16,667 nt of DNA from Chloroflexota bacterium (GCA_014383605.1 JACNHM010000263.1:1-16667), one strand, 5' to 3'; counted from the first letter of the stretch, positions 1 through 6,683 are shown. Numbers and translations are program-made. Notes: generated by a model not told the origin, from the letters alone.

Positions 1-19
1 CGGATGGCTTAGCCAGGGG

Positions 20-52
20 TTGCTTGCGGCGGCGTGTTGCTGCCGCAAGCAA
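20..52. repeat. GC-rich inverted repeat (hairpin), possible end of upstream gene
   Basis: Perfect 11-bp arms TTGCTTGCGGC (20-30) and GCCGCAAGCAA (42-52) enclose an 11-nt loop. No T-run follows on either strand, so it is not a classical intrinsic terminator. It could be a transcript-end structure for a gene left of the window, or an intergenic palindrome. Confidence 0.5.
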
Positions 53-82
53 ACGCCTGTTCAGAAAAAGAGTCTTTTGTAG

Positions 83-111
83 TAGACACAAGGCTGCCCC
101 TGTGGTATAAT
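83..111 (+). promoter_or_regulatory. sigma70-type promoter for resB
   Basis: A -35 box TAGACA (83-88, five of six consensus bases) and a perfect -10 box TATAAT (106-111) are separated by 17 nt. The predicted transcription start is near 118, about 58 nt before the resB start codon. It is the only strong promoter seen before the cytochrome c maturation genes. Confidence 0.75.
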
Positions 112-122
112 CGGGCAGCCTT
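90..122. promoter_or_regulatory. 10-bp inverted repeat spanning the resB -10 box
   Basis: Arms AAGGCTGCCC (90-99) and GGGCAGCCTT (113-122) are perfect complements and enclose 13 nt that include the TATAAT box. This could be an operator. It could equally be the stem of a terminator for an upstream + strand gene, since the second arm runs into TTT, with the promoter in its loop. The sequence cannot decide between the two. Confidence 0.5.
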
Positions 123-175
123 TATCATGGGGTAGACCGTATCCACGCAGGGGTGGGAAACAACCGGGAGCACTG

Positions 176-1357
176 ATGAGCGAAGAAGAGACACGTCCGC
201 CGGCGCCCGTGCTGGGCGCTCTGGACAGGATCTACGATTGGCTGACCCGCACGCGCACGGCGCTGGTGCTCATTGGCGCTGTAGGTGCGGTTTCACTGCT
301 GGGCACGCTGCTGCCGCAGCACCCCGGTGGGCTGGAGGGACTGCGAGCGCAGGGGATGGAAACAGGCAGCCCACTGCTCGACGCCTTCGGGCTGTACGAC
401 GTCTACCATGCGCCCTGGTTCGTGCTGCTGTTCGGGCTGCTGATGTTCAGCGTGCTGTTGTGCACGTTGAAGCGCACCCAACGGCTGCTGCGCGCCCGCC
501 GCAAGCGCATCTCTCTCATCGCCAGCCTGGTGGCCCACTACAGCATGCTGGTGGTGATGGTGGGCGCCTTGCTGGGCAGCGTGGCGGGACTGAGCGACAC
601 CATCTACCTGGCCGAGGGTGAGACGGCGACTGTGCCCGGCGCCGACTTCACCATCCGCCTGGATCGGGCGGAGGAGCGCTACAACACCGACGGCTCGGTG
701 CGGGACTGGTACTCCTACGTGACGGTCATCGAGGGCGGCCAGGAGGTCAAGGAATACGTCATCGAGGTCAACCGGCCGCTGCAGCACCGGGGCTTTGCCT
801 TCTACCAGTCGGAATTCGGCCAGATGCCCGATCAGACGGGCCCCCTGCCGCTGAGCCCCGTGCGGCTGCAGGTGACACAAGATGGCCAGCCTCTGGAGAT
901 GCTGAGCATGTTCAACGCCAGTCAGACCGGGGAGGTGTTGGAGCTAACCTTCACGGCGCCTGTGCCCAATAGTCCCAAGAAGATTGAGGTGATCGTGCTG
1001 CCAGGGATGGGGCTGCAATTGTGGCTGAGCCGCTATCCGACCCTGCCGGACAAGGTCACCCTGCAGGTGCTGGCGGGCGAGACCGTGGGGATGGGCGAGG
1101 ATGCGGAGCTTCTCTTCGCCGACGAGGTGGACACGACGACCACGGTGACGATTGGGCCGCTGGTCATCACTCTGGAGGATCTGGATCCCGATCTGGGCAT
1201 GGATCGGATACCGGAGGCGTTTGAGCAGCCGCGGTTTTGGTCGGGACTGCAAGTGGGCAAGAATCCGGGCATAGCGCTGATTTTCGCTGGGTTCGTCGGT
1301 ATGAGCCTGGGCTGGGCAGTGAGATTCTTGCTGCCCATTTTCAGAGGGAAGAGTTAG
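176..1357 (+). CDS. resB: Cytochrome c biogenesis protein ResB (Ccs1)
   Basis: This is the membrane partner of CcsA in the System II (Ccs) holocytochrome c synthase, which moves heme outward and attaches it to CxxCH motifs on apocytochromes. The 393-residue protein has hydrophobic segments at about 29-47, 80-97, 113-136 and 366-387. A large extracytoplasmic region lies between the third and fourth. The family-typical stretch NRPLQHRGFAFYQSEFG is at 199-215. His121, in the third membrane segment, may be a heme-handling residue (inference). The ATG at 176 has GGGAG (166-170) 5 nt upstream. ccsA follows after 205 nt. At 393 residues it is a compact version of the family. Confidence 0.93.
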   Translation: MSEEETRPPAPVLGALDRIYDWLTRTRTALVLIGAVGAVSLLGTLLPQHPGGLEGLRAQGMETGSPLLDAFGLYDVYHAPWFVLLFGLLMFSVLLCTLKRTQRLLRARRKRISLIASLVAHYSMLVVMVGALLGSVAGLSDTIYLAEGETATVPGADFTIRLDRAEERYNTDGSVRDWYSYVTVIEGGQEVKEYVIEVNRPLQHRGFAFYQSEFGQMPDQTGPLPLSPVRLQVTQDGQPLEMLSMFNASQTGEVLELTFTAPVPNSPKKIEVIVLPGMGLQLWLSRYPTLPDKVTLQVLAGETVGMGEDAELLFADEVDTTTTVTIGPLVITLEDLDPDLGMDRIPEAFEQPRFWSGLQVGKNPGIALIFAGFVGMSLGWAVRFLLPIFRGKS

Positions 1358-1438
1358 TACCGCGACGTCATGTCCCCCGCTTGCCTTGGCCCAGCCCGGG
1401 GGGCGCTGTGAATGCTGGAAGGGGCGGGCCAGAGGCAG

Positions 1439-1471
1439 AAAAAGGGCATAGGGGCAAAAGTGACCCTTTTT
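1439..1471 (+). terminator. Candidate attenuator/terminator hairpin between resB and ccsA
   Basis: AAAAAGGG (1439-1446) pairs perfectly with CCCTTTTT (1464-1471) across a 17-nt loop, and the second arm ends in five T. This resembles a weak intrinsic terminator that would lower read-through from resB to ccsA. The stem has only three G-C pairs, so efficiency is uncertain. Confidence 0.4.
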
Positions 1472-1476
1472 GCGTT

Positions 1477-1529
1477 GGCGACGGATCGCCAGATTCGTCG
1501 CCCAGCGGCTGGATCTGGCGATCCAGCCG
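1477..1529 (+). repeat. Pair of hairpins with an alternative 12-bp pairing, in the ccsA leader
   Basis: Hairpin one pairs GGCGACG (1477-1483) with CGTCGCC (1496-1502). Hairpin two pairs CGGCTGGATC (1506-1515) with GATCCAGCCG (1520-1529) around the loop TGGC. A competing perfect 12-bp pairing joins GGATCGCCAGAT (1483-1494) to ATCTGGCGATCC (1513-1524). The layout resembles the double-hairpin elements at 7564-7634 and 12509-12556. Confidence 0.55.
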
Positions 1530-1547
1530 GAACCTGATGAGGTAAGT

Positions 1548-1553
1548 AGGAGG
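1548..1553 (+). promoter_or_regulatory. Ribosome binding site that decides the ccsA start
   Basis: A perfect AGGAGG lies 9 nt before the ATG at 1563. It argues against the in-frame ATG at 1470, whose extra 31 residues would be translated from the hairpin region and look unlike protein. Confidence 0.8.
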
Positions 1554-1562
1554 ATTCATCTC

Positions 1563-2441
1563 ATGAACATGACCATTCTTTGGGCCGCCGTGGGCACGCT
1601 GGCGGTGGCCACGTTGGGTTACCTGATTCAGTTTATCACCGGCGGCTCTGCCTGTGCGGGTACGCCCGCAGACAGGAAGGAAGCGGCCGAGACAGCGCTG
1701 CGCCGCTGGTCGGGCTGGCTGGGCAGCGCGGCGGCGTTCGCCAGTCTGTTGCTGCTGACGGCCAGCATGATCCAGTTTGTGATCATCTACAAGCGCTTGC
1801 CTCTGGCGACCTTCGTGGAGACGGCGCTGACCATGGTCTGGGGGTTCACCGCGGCTTACCTGGCGGTAGAGGTGCTGGTGGAACGGCGGCTGCGGGCGGG
1901 GCTTTTCTTCCTGCCGGTTCCGCTGCTGCTGACCATCTATCTCGTCAGCCAGAACTGGGAGATGGCGGTGCCCAAGCACCTGATGCCGGCGCTGCAGAGC
2001 TACTGGCTGCAGATTCACGTGGCCACGGCGATGATCGCTTACTCGGCGTTCCTGATCTCCTTTGGCCTGGCGATCATGATCTTGTTGAGCGATTGGCTGC
2101 CGGGGCTGGCGGCGCGGCTGCCGGAGGAGCGATCGCTGAGCGGTTGGATGAGCAAGGCTGTGGCCATCGGCTTCGTCTTCGAGACGGCGATGCTCCTGAC
2201 CGGTTCCGTCTGGGCACAGTACGCCTGGGGCAACTATTGGAGTTGGGACCCCAAGGAGACCTGGGCGCTGATCACCTGGTTGGTCTATGCCTTCTTCCTG
2301 CATGCCCGGGTGGTGAGAGGGTGGAAGGGCCGCCGGCTGGCCTGGACGGCTATCGTCGGCTTCGCTGTGGTGCTCTTCACCTGGTTTGGTGTGAACTGGC
2401 TGACGGGGTGGGTGAGGATCAGGAGCTTGCACACTTACTGA
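1563..2441 (+). CDS. ccsA: Cytochrome c biogenesis protein CcsA/ResC
   Basis: This is the second half of the System II synthase: an integral membrane protein that binds heme through a tryptophan-rich loop and, with ResB, ligates it to apocytochrome c outside the membrane. The 292-residue protein carries the signature WGNYWSWD at 222-229, followed by PKETWALITW. His152, His247 (FLHAR) and His290 (SLHTY) sit where the family keeps its heme-ligand histidines. The conserved C-terminal block FTWFGVNWL is at 272-280. Several membrane helices are evident (about 3-25, 56-76, 88-106, 115-130, 152-176, 197-215, 232-249, 262-281). A perfect AGGAGG supports this start. The protein is a little short for the family but complete. 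Confidence 0.93.
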   Translation: MNMTILWAAVGTLAVATLGYLIQFITGGSACAGTPADRKEAAETALRRWSGWLGSAAAFASLLLLTASMIQFVIIYKRLPLATFVETALTMVWGFTAAYLAVEVLVERRLRAGLFFLPVPLLLTIYLVSQNWEMAVPKHLMPALQSYWLQIHVATAMIAYSAFLISFGLAIMILLSDWLPGLAARLPEERSLSGWMSKAVAIGFVFETAMLLTGSVWAQYAWGNYWSWDPKETWALITWLVYAFFLHARVVRGWKGRRLAWTAIVGFAVVLFTWFGVNWLTGWVRIRSLHTY

Positions 2442-2462
2442 GGCGCCTTGGCGGGGGATGGT

Positions 2463-2518
2463 AGATTGGTAGATTGGTAAATTGGTAGATTGGTAGATTG
2501 GTAGATTGGTGAATTGGT
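2463..2518. repeat. Tandem array of seven 8-bp units (AGATTGGT)
   Basis: There are seven head-to-tail copies. Five are identical (AGATTGGT) and two vary (AAATTGGT, GAATTGGT). The array fills the gap between ccsA and the thioredoxin gene and runs into that gene's start region. It is the only array in the window with an 8-bp rather than a 7-bp period. Confidence 0.95.
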
Positions 2519-3116
2519 TGTGACCAAAAAAGTTCTTGTCGCCTGGATGATCGTCGCTTTGTCGGCGGCTTTGTTAAGTGGTTGTGGCAGTGACCAGGCG
2601 CCGGCGCTCCATGCCGTGGCGCCGGAGATCGGCGGAGCACTGTTGCCGTCGCTGACGGAGCCGCTCGCACAGACGCAGCCTGCGGTTGAGCCAGGTCGCT
2701 ACGCGCCGGACTTCGCCCTGACCGATCTGAACGGGGAAACGGTGAGGCTGAGCGACTGGCGCGGGCAGGTGGTGCTGCTCAACTTCTGGGCCTCGTGGTG
2801 TGTGCCCTGCCGGCAGGAGATGCCGCTGCTGCAAGCGACGCACGAGGCTTATGCCGGTGACGGCCTGGTGGTGCTGGCCGTCAACATGGGGGAGGAGAGG
2901 CGGCGGGTGGAGGGCTTCGCCGCCGACCTGGCCGTCACGTTTCCCGTGCTCGCCGACGAAGAGACCACGGTGGGCACGCTGTATCGCGTGCGGGGGGCAC
3001 CGACGACCTACTTCATTGACCGCGAGGGCGTCATCCGCCAGCGCTACGTCGGCCCGCTGACATCGGGCATGCTGGCCGCCATCCTGCGCGGCGAAAGGGC
3101 TTATCCGAACAAGTAA
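2514..3116 (+). CDS. resA: ResA/TlpA-family thiol-disulfide oxidoreductase lipoprotein
   Basis: This is an extracytoplasmic thioredoxin-fold protein that, in System II, reduces the cysteines of apocytochrome CxxCH motifs before heme is attached. Counting from the TTG at 2514, a basic n-region and hydrophobic core lead to the lipobox LLSGC with Cys24, so the protein should be membrane-anchored. A low-complexity linker follows. The redoxin domain spans about 64-200 with the active site WCVPC (Cys96, Cys99) and the cis-Pro loop GAPTTYFID. The start is uncertain. TTG 2514 and GTG 2520 are both in frame, and neither has a clear Shine-Dalgarno because an 8-bp tandem array occupies the upstream sequence. 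Position after resB and ccsA supports the ResA role over a generic TlpA. Confidence 0.88.
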   Translation: MVVTKKVLVAWMIVALSAALLSGCGSDQAPALHAVAPEIGGALLPSLTEPLAQTQPAVEPGRYAPDFALTDLNGETVRLSDWRGQVVLLNFWASWCVPCRQEMPLLQATHEAYAGDGLVVLAVNMGEERRRVEGFAADLAVTFPVLADEETTVGTLYRVRGAPTTYFIDREGVIRQRYVGPLTSGMLAAILRGERAYPNK

Positions 3117-3124
3117 GAGCAAAA

Positions 3125-3203
3125 TCCAAAGCTCAAAGTCCAAAATCACCCAAGGAACAAAGATGGAGCAGGAAGGTGAAATTTGGGCTTTGAGCTTGGA
3201 ACC
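3125..3203. repeat. 7-bp repeat units in inverted arrangement between convergent genes
   Basis: Three heptamers (TCCAAAG, CTCAAAG, TCCAAAA; 3125-3145) face an inverted set at 3183-3200 that reads TCCAAGCTCAAAGCCCAA on the minus strand. With one gap the arms can pair over about 18 bp around a loop of roughly 37 nt. The position, between the ends of resA (+) and the cytochrome gene (-), would suit a bidirectional transcript-end structure, but there is no strong T-run. Confidence 0.6.
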
Positions 3204-3647
3204 TCAAGGCGAGCTGTGGCTCACGTCGTCGTGGCAGATCGCACAGCGCCGAAAATCGTCGGCCGAGAAGTGGAGATGGGACTCGGGCAACGGTGGCATG
3301 GCCGCCGAGCCTGCCGCCGGGTCATAGTGGCACTCATAGCAACGGCGCCAGTCGAAGTCACAGGTCGGTAGCGGCTTTTTGTCGTTGCCACTGAGGTGGT
3401 TGTACAATTTGCGCAGGCCCTGCAGGCGGGCGCTGATTTCGCCATCAAGGCCAGGGGCCGCGTGACACTGATGGCAGCTCACGTTACGGTGCGGCGCGTT
3501 CTGCCATCCTTCATAGGCCGGCGCCATGCTGTGGCAACGGGCGCAGAAGGACGGATCGCTGGTATGGATGAAGGCGCTGCTGGCGGCGACGAAGAGCAGG
3601 GCCAGCAGCAGCAGGACGACGATGAAGCGTTTGGATAGTGATGACAT
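3204..3647 (-). CDS. Membrane-anchored tetraheme cytochrome c, NapC/NrfH type
   Basis: This is probably a quinol-oxidising electron carrier held at the outer face of the membrane that passes electrons to a partner reductase. The 147-residue protein has an uncleaved N-terminal anchor (about 7-26) and four heme c motifs: CARCH (35-39), CHQCH (58-62), CYECH (103-107) and CAICH (135-139). The first is followed by Met41, giving CxxCHxM, the arrangement in which NrfH uses Met as a heme 1 ligand. Length and four hemes match NrfH-like proteins. No NrfA or other terminal reductase is in the window, so the partner is unknown. It lies convergent to the resB-ccsA-resA maturation genes. The ATG at 3647 has only a weak AAGG upstream. 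A strong hairpin separates it from valS. Confidence 0.85.
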   Translation of the reverse strand: MSSLSKRFIVVLLLLALLFVAASSAFIHTSDPSFCARCHSMAPAYEGWQNAPHRNVSCHQCHAAPGLDGEISARLQGLRKLYNHLSGNDKKPLPTCDFDWRRCYECHYDPAAGSAAMPPLPESHLHFSADDFRRCAICHDDVSHSSP

Positions 3648-3665
3648 TCAGTGTGCCTTTTTGTA

Positions 3666-3699
3666 AGGTGCAACGCACTTGAGGAAGTGCGTTGCACCT
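3666..3699. repeat. Perfect 15-bp hairpin between valS and the cytochrome gene
   Basis: AGGTGCAACGCACTT (3666-3680) and AAGTGCGTTGCACCT (3685-3699) are exact complements around the 4-nt loop GAGG. It starts 3 nt beyond the valS stop codon. On the minus strand no T-run follows the stem, so it is either a T-less transcript-end/processing hairpin or a mobile palindromic repeat. Confidence 0.8.
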
Positions 3700-3701
3700 G
3701 A

Positions 3702-6530
3702 TTACACTGCCAGACCCTTCAGGCGGGCTTCCAGCCTGTCCCGCTGGGCTTGCAGTTCCGCCAGCTTGTCCCGCTCCCGTTGCACGACATCTGGCGGCGC
3801 GTTGCCCGTGAAACCGGGATTGGCCAGTAGCCCCTCCGTACGGGCGATCCGCTGCTCTGTCTCCGCAAGCTCCCTGCTCAGGCGGGCGCGCTCGGCCTCC
3901 AGATCCACCATGCCGGCCAGCGGCAGGTGCACGGTCACGCCGCCGACCACCAGTGTCATTGCTTTTTCGGCCACGTCCAGCACTGTGGCGATCTGAAGTC
4001 TGGCCTCGTCCAGCCTGGCCAGCGAGGTGAGGATCGGCTGCTGTTCCGCCAGCAGTTGCGCCTGCTCACCCGCACTGATCAGCGCGGCGATGCGCCGGCC
4101 GGGCGGCACGTCGTACTCCGCCCGCGCATTGCGGATGGCCCGCACCAACTCCATGATCAACCCCATCTGCGCTTCCGCCTCGGCATCGGCCAGACCCGCC
4201 TCCTCCGGCCAGCGGGCCACCATCAGCGCCTCCGGCTGATACCCATCCCCTGATCCCCGATCACCGATCCCTGATGCCGGCATCAGATTCTGCCAGATCT
4301 CCTCGGTGACGAAGGGCATGAAGGGGTGCAGCAGGCGCAGCGTGCGCTCCAGCACGACGACCAGCACCTGCTGCGCCGTGGCCTTGGCCTGCGCATCGTC
4401 CCCGTACAGCCGCAGCTTGGCGATCTCCAGGAACCAGTCGCAGTACTCTCCCCAGAGGAAGTCGTGGATCTGCCGCCCGGCCTCGCCGTACTGGAAGTTC
4501 TCCAGCAGCCGGTTGACGTTGGCGGTGAGGCCGCTGAGACGGCTGAGGATCCAGCGCTCCGCGAGTTCTAAGTCCTGCGTTCGGCGTTCGGCGTTCGGCG
4601 TTCGGCGGCTGGTGTGTGGAACGCCGAACCTCGAACCTGGAGCCCTGAACTCCGAACCCTGAACTCCGAACTCCGAACCCTCCAGATTGCTGATGACCAG
4701 CCGGGCGGCGTTCCATAGCTTGTTGGCGAAATTGCGCGCCGCCTCGATCTGGCTGGGATTCAGCTTGGCGTCTTGCCCTGGCGTGGAACCGGTGAGCAGC
4801 GCGTAGCGCACGGCGTCGGTCCCATATTCCTCGATGGCGAACAGGGGATCGTACTTGTAAGCGTCGGGCATGGATTTGTGGATTCTCTTTCCCGCCTCGT
4901 TGCGCACCAGGCCGTGCAGGTAGACGACACGATAGGGCACCTCGTCCAGCATGGCCAGCCCCATCATGATCTCCCGCGCCACCCAGAAGAAAAGGATGTC
5001 GTAGCCGGTCTCGCGCACGCTGTTGGGGTAGAAGCGGCGCAGGTCTGCCGTGTCGTCGGGCCAGCCCAACGTGCTGAAGGGCCACAGCCCGGAGGAGAAC
5101 CAGGTATCCAGGATGTCCTCGTCCTGGCGGATGTTCGCACTGCCGCATTGCCGGCAGGCCGTCGGATCCTCCAGCGCCGCCCACTGCTCGCCGCAGTCGT
5201 CGCAGTACCAGACGGGGATGCGATGCCCCCACCAGAGCTGGCGGCTGATGCACCAGTCGCGGATGTTCTCCAGCCAGTTGAAGTAGACTTTGGCGAAGCG
5301 CTCCGGCACGATGCGGATGCGGCCGTCGCGCACCGCCTGTAGCGCCGCCTCGGCCAGGGGCTGGATGCGCACGAACCACTGGGCGGAGAGCATCGGCTCC
5401 ACCACCGTGTGGCAGCGCTGGCAGTGGCCCAGGGGATGTCCGTGCGCCTGGCGCTGGATGAGCTGGCCACTGGCTTCCAGATCGCGCAGCAGCGCCTGGC
5501 GGGCCTCGTAGCGGTCCAGGCCGGCGTAAGGCCCGGCCTCCTCGTTGAGCGTGGCGTCGCGGTTCAGGATGTTGATCATGGGCAGGTCGTGCCGCTTGCC
5601 GATCTCGTAGTCGTTGGGATCGTGTCCGGGTGTGATCTTCACCGCGCCGGTGCCGAAGGCCGGGTCCACGTACTCGTCGGCGATGATGGGGATGCGACGG
5701 CCCAGCGCCGGCAGGATGGCCGTGCGCCCTATCAGGTGCTTGTAGCGCTCGTCGTCGGGATGCACGGCCATGGCAGTATCGCCCAGGATCGTCTCCGGCC
5801 GCGTGGTGGCGACTTCGATGTGGCCGCCGCCTTCCAGGAAGTAGCGCACCGTCCACAGGTTGCCCGTGGTGTCCTCGTACTCCACCTCCAGGTCGGAGAT
5901 GGCGGTCAGGCATTGCGGGCACCAGTTGACAAACTCGCCGCGGTAGATGAGCCCCCGCTCGTACAAGCGCACGAAGGCCGTGCGCACGGCGCGGCTCAGC
6001 CCCTCGTCCAGGGTGAAGCGCTCCCGCTGCCAGTCGCAGGAGGCGCCCAGCCGGCGGTGCTGCTCGGTGATGATGTTGCCGTAGTGTCTCTTCCAGGCCC
6101 AGCCGAGTTTCATGAACCATTGGCGGCCCAGGTCCTGGCGTGTGAGCGGCAGCGTGCCATCGGAAGCAGGGTAGTCGATCTCCTCCAGCAGTTCGCCGAG
6201 TTGCTGATCGCGCAGGCCGCGCTCGATCACGGCGTGGGTGGCGATGCTGGCGTGATCGCTGCCCGGCAGCCACAGCGTGGGATGGCCCTTCATGCGATGA
6301 TAGCGGGTCATCAGGTCTTGCAGGGCGGCGGTCAGGGCGTGGCCCAGGTGCAGCGCGCCGGTGATGTTGGGCGGCGGCATGGTGATGGTGAACGACGACC
6401 GCTGGGGATCGGCCAGGCCGCTTTCGATTTGCTGTTCCGGTTGGAAATACCCCTGCGCCTCCCACCAGTCGTAGAGCCGCTGCTCGGTGGCCTGGGGGTC
6501 GTAGGTCTTGGGCATGGTGAATTCAGGCAT
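3702..6530 (-). CDS. valS: Valyl-tRNA synthetase
   Basis: Class Ia synthetase that charges tRNA-Val and clears mischarged Thr through its CP1 editing domain. The protein has 942 residues. The HIGH-type motif HLGH is at 61-64. Two zinc-like Cys pairs (WCPQC, and CDDC with CRQC) and the CP1 block TTRPETILGDTAMA are present. The C-terminal coiled-coil tRNA arm fills about the last 70 residues. The KMSKS loop is unusual, reading KRIHKS at 548-553 with only the second Lys and the final Ser kept. Two repeat-derived in-frame insertions lie at about 617-652 and 753-762. The start at 6530 is chosen because GGAG sits 8 nt upstream and the family N-terminus begins there; an upstream ATG (6575) adds only repeat-derived residues. 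Upstream on the same strand are vapC, vapB and a valine-type T-box, so valS is probably read from that leader. Confidence 0.95.
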   Translation of the reverse strand: MPEFTMPKTYDPQATEQRLYDWWEAQGYFQPEQQIESGLADPQRSSFTITMPPPNITGALHLGHALTAALQDLMTRYHRMKGHPTLWLPGSDHASIATHAVIERGLRDQQLGELLEEIDYPASDGTLPLTRQDLGRQWFMKLGWAWKRHYGNIITEQHRRLGASCDWQRERFTLDEGLSRAVRTAFVRLYERGLIYRGEFVNWCPQCLTAISDLEVEYEDTTGNLWTVRYFLEGGGHIEVATTRPETILGDTAMAVHPDDERYKHLIGRTAILPALGRRIPIIADEYVDPAFGTGAVKITPGHDPNDYEIGKRHDLPMINILNRDATLNEEAGPYAGLDRYEARQALLRDLEASGQLIQRQAHGHPLGHCQRCHTVVEPMLSAQWFVRIQPLAEAALQAVRDGRIRIVPERFAKVYFNWLENIRDWCISRQLWWGHRIPVWYCDDCGEQWAALEDPTACRQCGSANIRQDEDILDTWFSSGLWPFSTLGWPDDTADLRRFYPNSVRETGYDILFFWVAREIMMGLAMLDEVPYRVVYLHGLVRNEAGKRIHKSMPDAYKYDPLFAIEEYGTDAVRYALLTGSTPGQDAKLNPSQIEAARNFANKLWNAARLVISNLEGSEFGVQGSEFRAPGSRFGVPHTSRRTPNAERRTQDLELAERWILSRLSGLTANVNRLLENFQYGEAGRQIHDFLWGEYCDWFLEIAKLRLYGDDAQAKATAQQVLVVVLERTLRLLHPFMPFVTEEIWQNLMPASGIGDRGSGDGYQPEALMVARWPEEAGLADAEAEAQMGLIMELVRAIRNARAEYDVPPGRRIAALISAGEQAQLLAEQQPILTSLARLDEARLQIATVLDVAEKAMTLVVGGVTVHLPLAGMVDLEAERARLSRELAETEQRIARTEGLLANPGFTGNAPPDVVQRERDKLAELQAQRDRLEARLKGLAV
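4247..4274. repeat. Four 7-bp units in frame inside valS
   Basis: Units CCCCTGA, TCCCCGA, TCACCGA and TCCCTGA (plus strand) are head to tail. In ValS they encode a Gly/Asp/Ser-rich stretch near residues 753-762, between EEIWQNLMP and the ALMVARWPEE segment, in the anticodon-binding domain. The array length (28 bp) is not a multiple of 3, so flanking bases must restore the frame. Confidence 0.8.
4577..4680. repeat. Inverted clusters of 7-bp units in frame inside valS
   Basis: Four exact GCGTTCG units (4577-4604) are followed, after about 20 nt, by eight units of CGAACYC/TGAACTC type (4625-4680). The second cluster is in the opposite orientation, so GTTCGGCGTTC can pair with GAACGCCGAAC. Together they encode about 35 residues rich in Gly, Ser, Arg, Phe and Glu (about 617-652). 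These lie between the catalytic core end (NLWNAARLVISNLE) and the helical domain (LAERWILSRL). Confidence 0.9.
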
Positions 6531-6552
6531 GATATCTTCTCCGTCCCTTTGG

Positions 6553-6587
6553 GGTTTCAGGTTTCCATGTTGCAAGTTTCAGGTTCT
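6553..6587. repeat. Degenerate array of five 7-bp units upstream of valS
   Basis: Units GGTTTCA, GGTTTCC, ATGTTGC, AAGTTTC and AGGTTCT (plus strand) keep 7-bp spacing. The array ends about 22 nt before the valS start codon on the minus strand and overlaps the 3' end of the small ORF at 6557-6658. Confidence 0.65.
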
Positions 6588-6658
6588 CGGTCGTCAGAGG
6601 TGACGACCGCGATCACGTTCTTAACCTTGTCCTTAACCTCATCCTCTACAATTGACAC
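6557..6658 (-). CDS. Small ORF (33 aa) with strong ribosome binding site before valS
   Basis: I do not recognise this product. It begins with GTG at 6658, 8 nt after GGGAGG (minus strand). An in-frame ATG at 6664 would sit too close to that site. The peptide begins MSIVEDEVKDKVKNVIAVV and has six valines in 33 residues. Its last third lies inside a 7-bp repeat array, so it may be a gene truncated by the array. It sits between vapC and valS on the same strand. The valine content suggests a possible leader peptide, but no run of adjacent Val codons longer than two is present. Confidence 0.35.
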   Translation of the reverse strand: MSIVEDEVKDKVKNVIAVVTSDDREPETCNMET

Positions 6659-6683
6659 GGCCATCACCTCCCTTCGGCTTTCT

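Noticed and set aside
1470..1562. 31-residue N-terminal extension of CcsA from ATG 1470
   Set aside because: It covers the hairpin region, has no membrane or family similarity, and a perfect AGGAGG supports the start at 1563.
2463..2518. CRISPR-like array
   Set aside because: Units of 7-8 bp without spacers are simple tandem repeats; no cas gene is present in the window.
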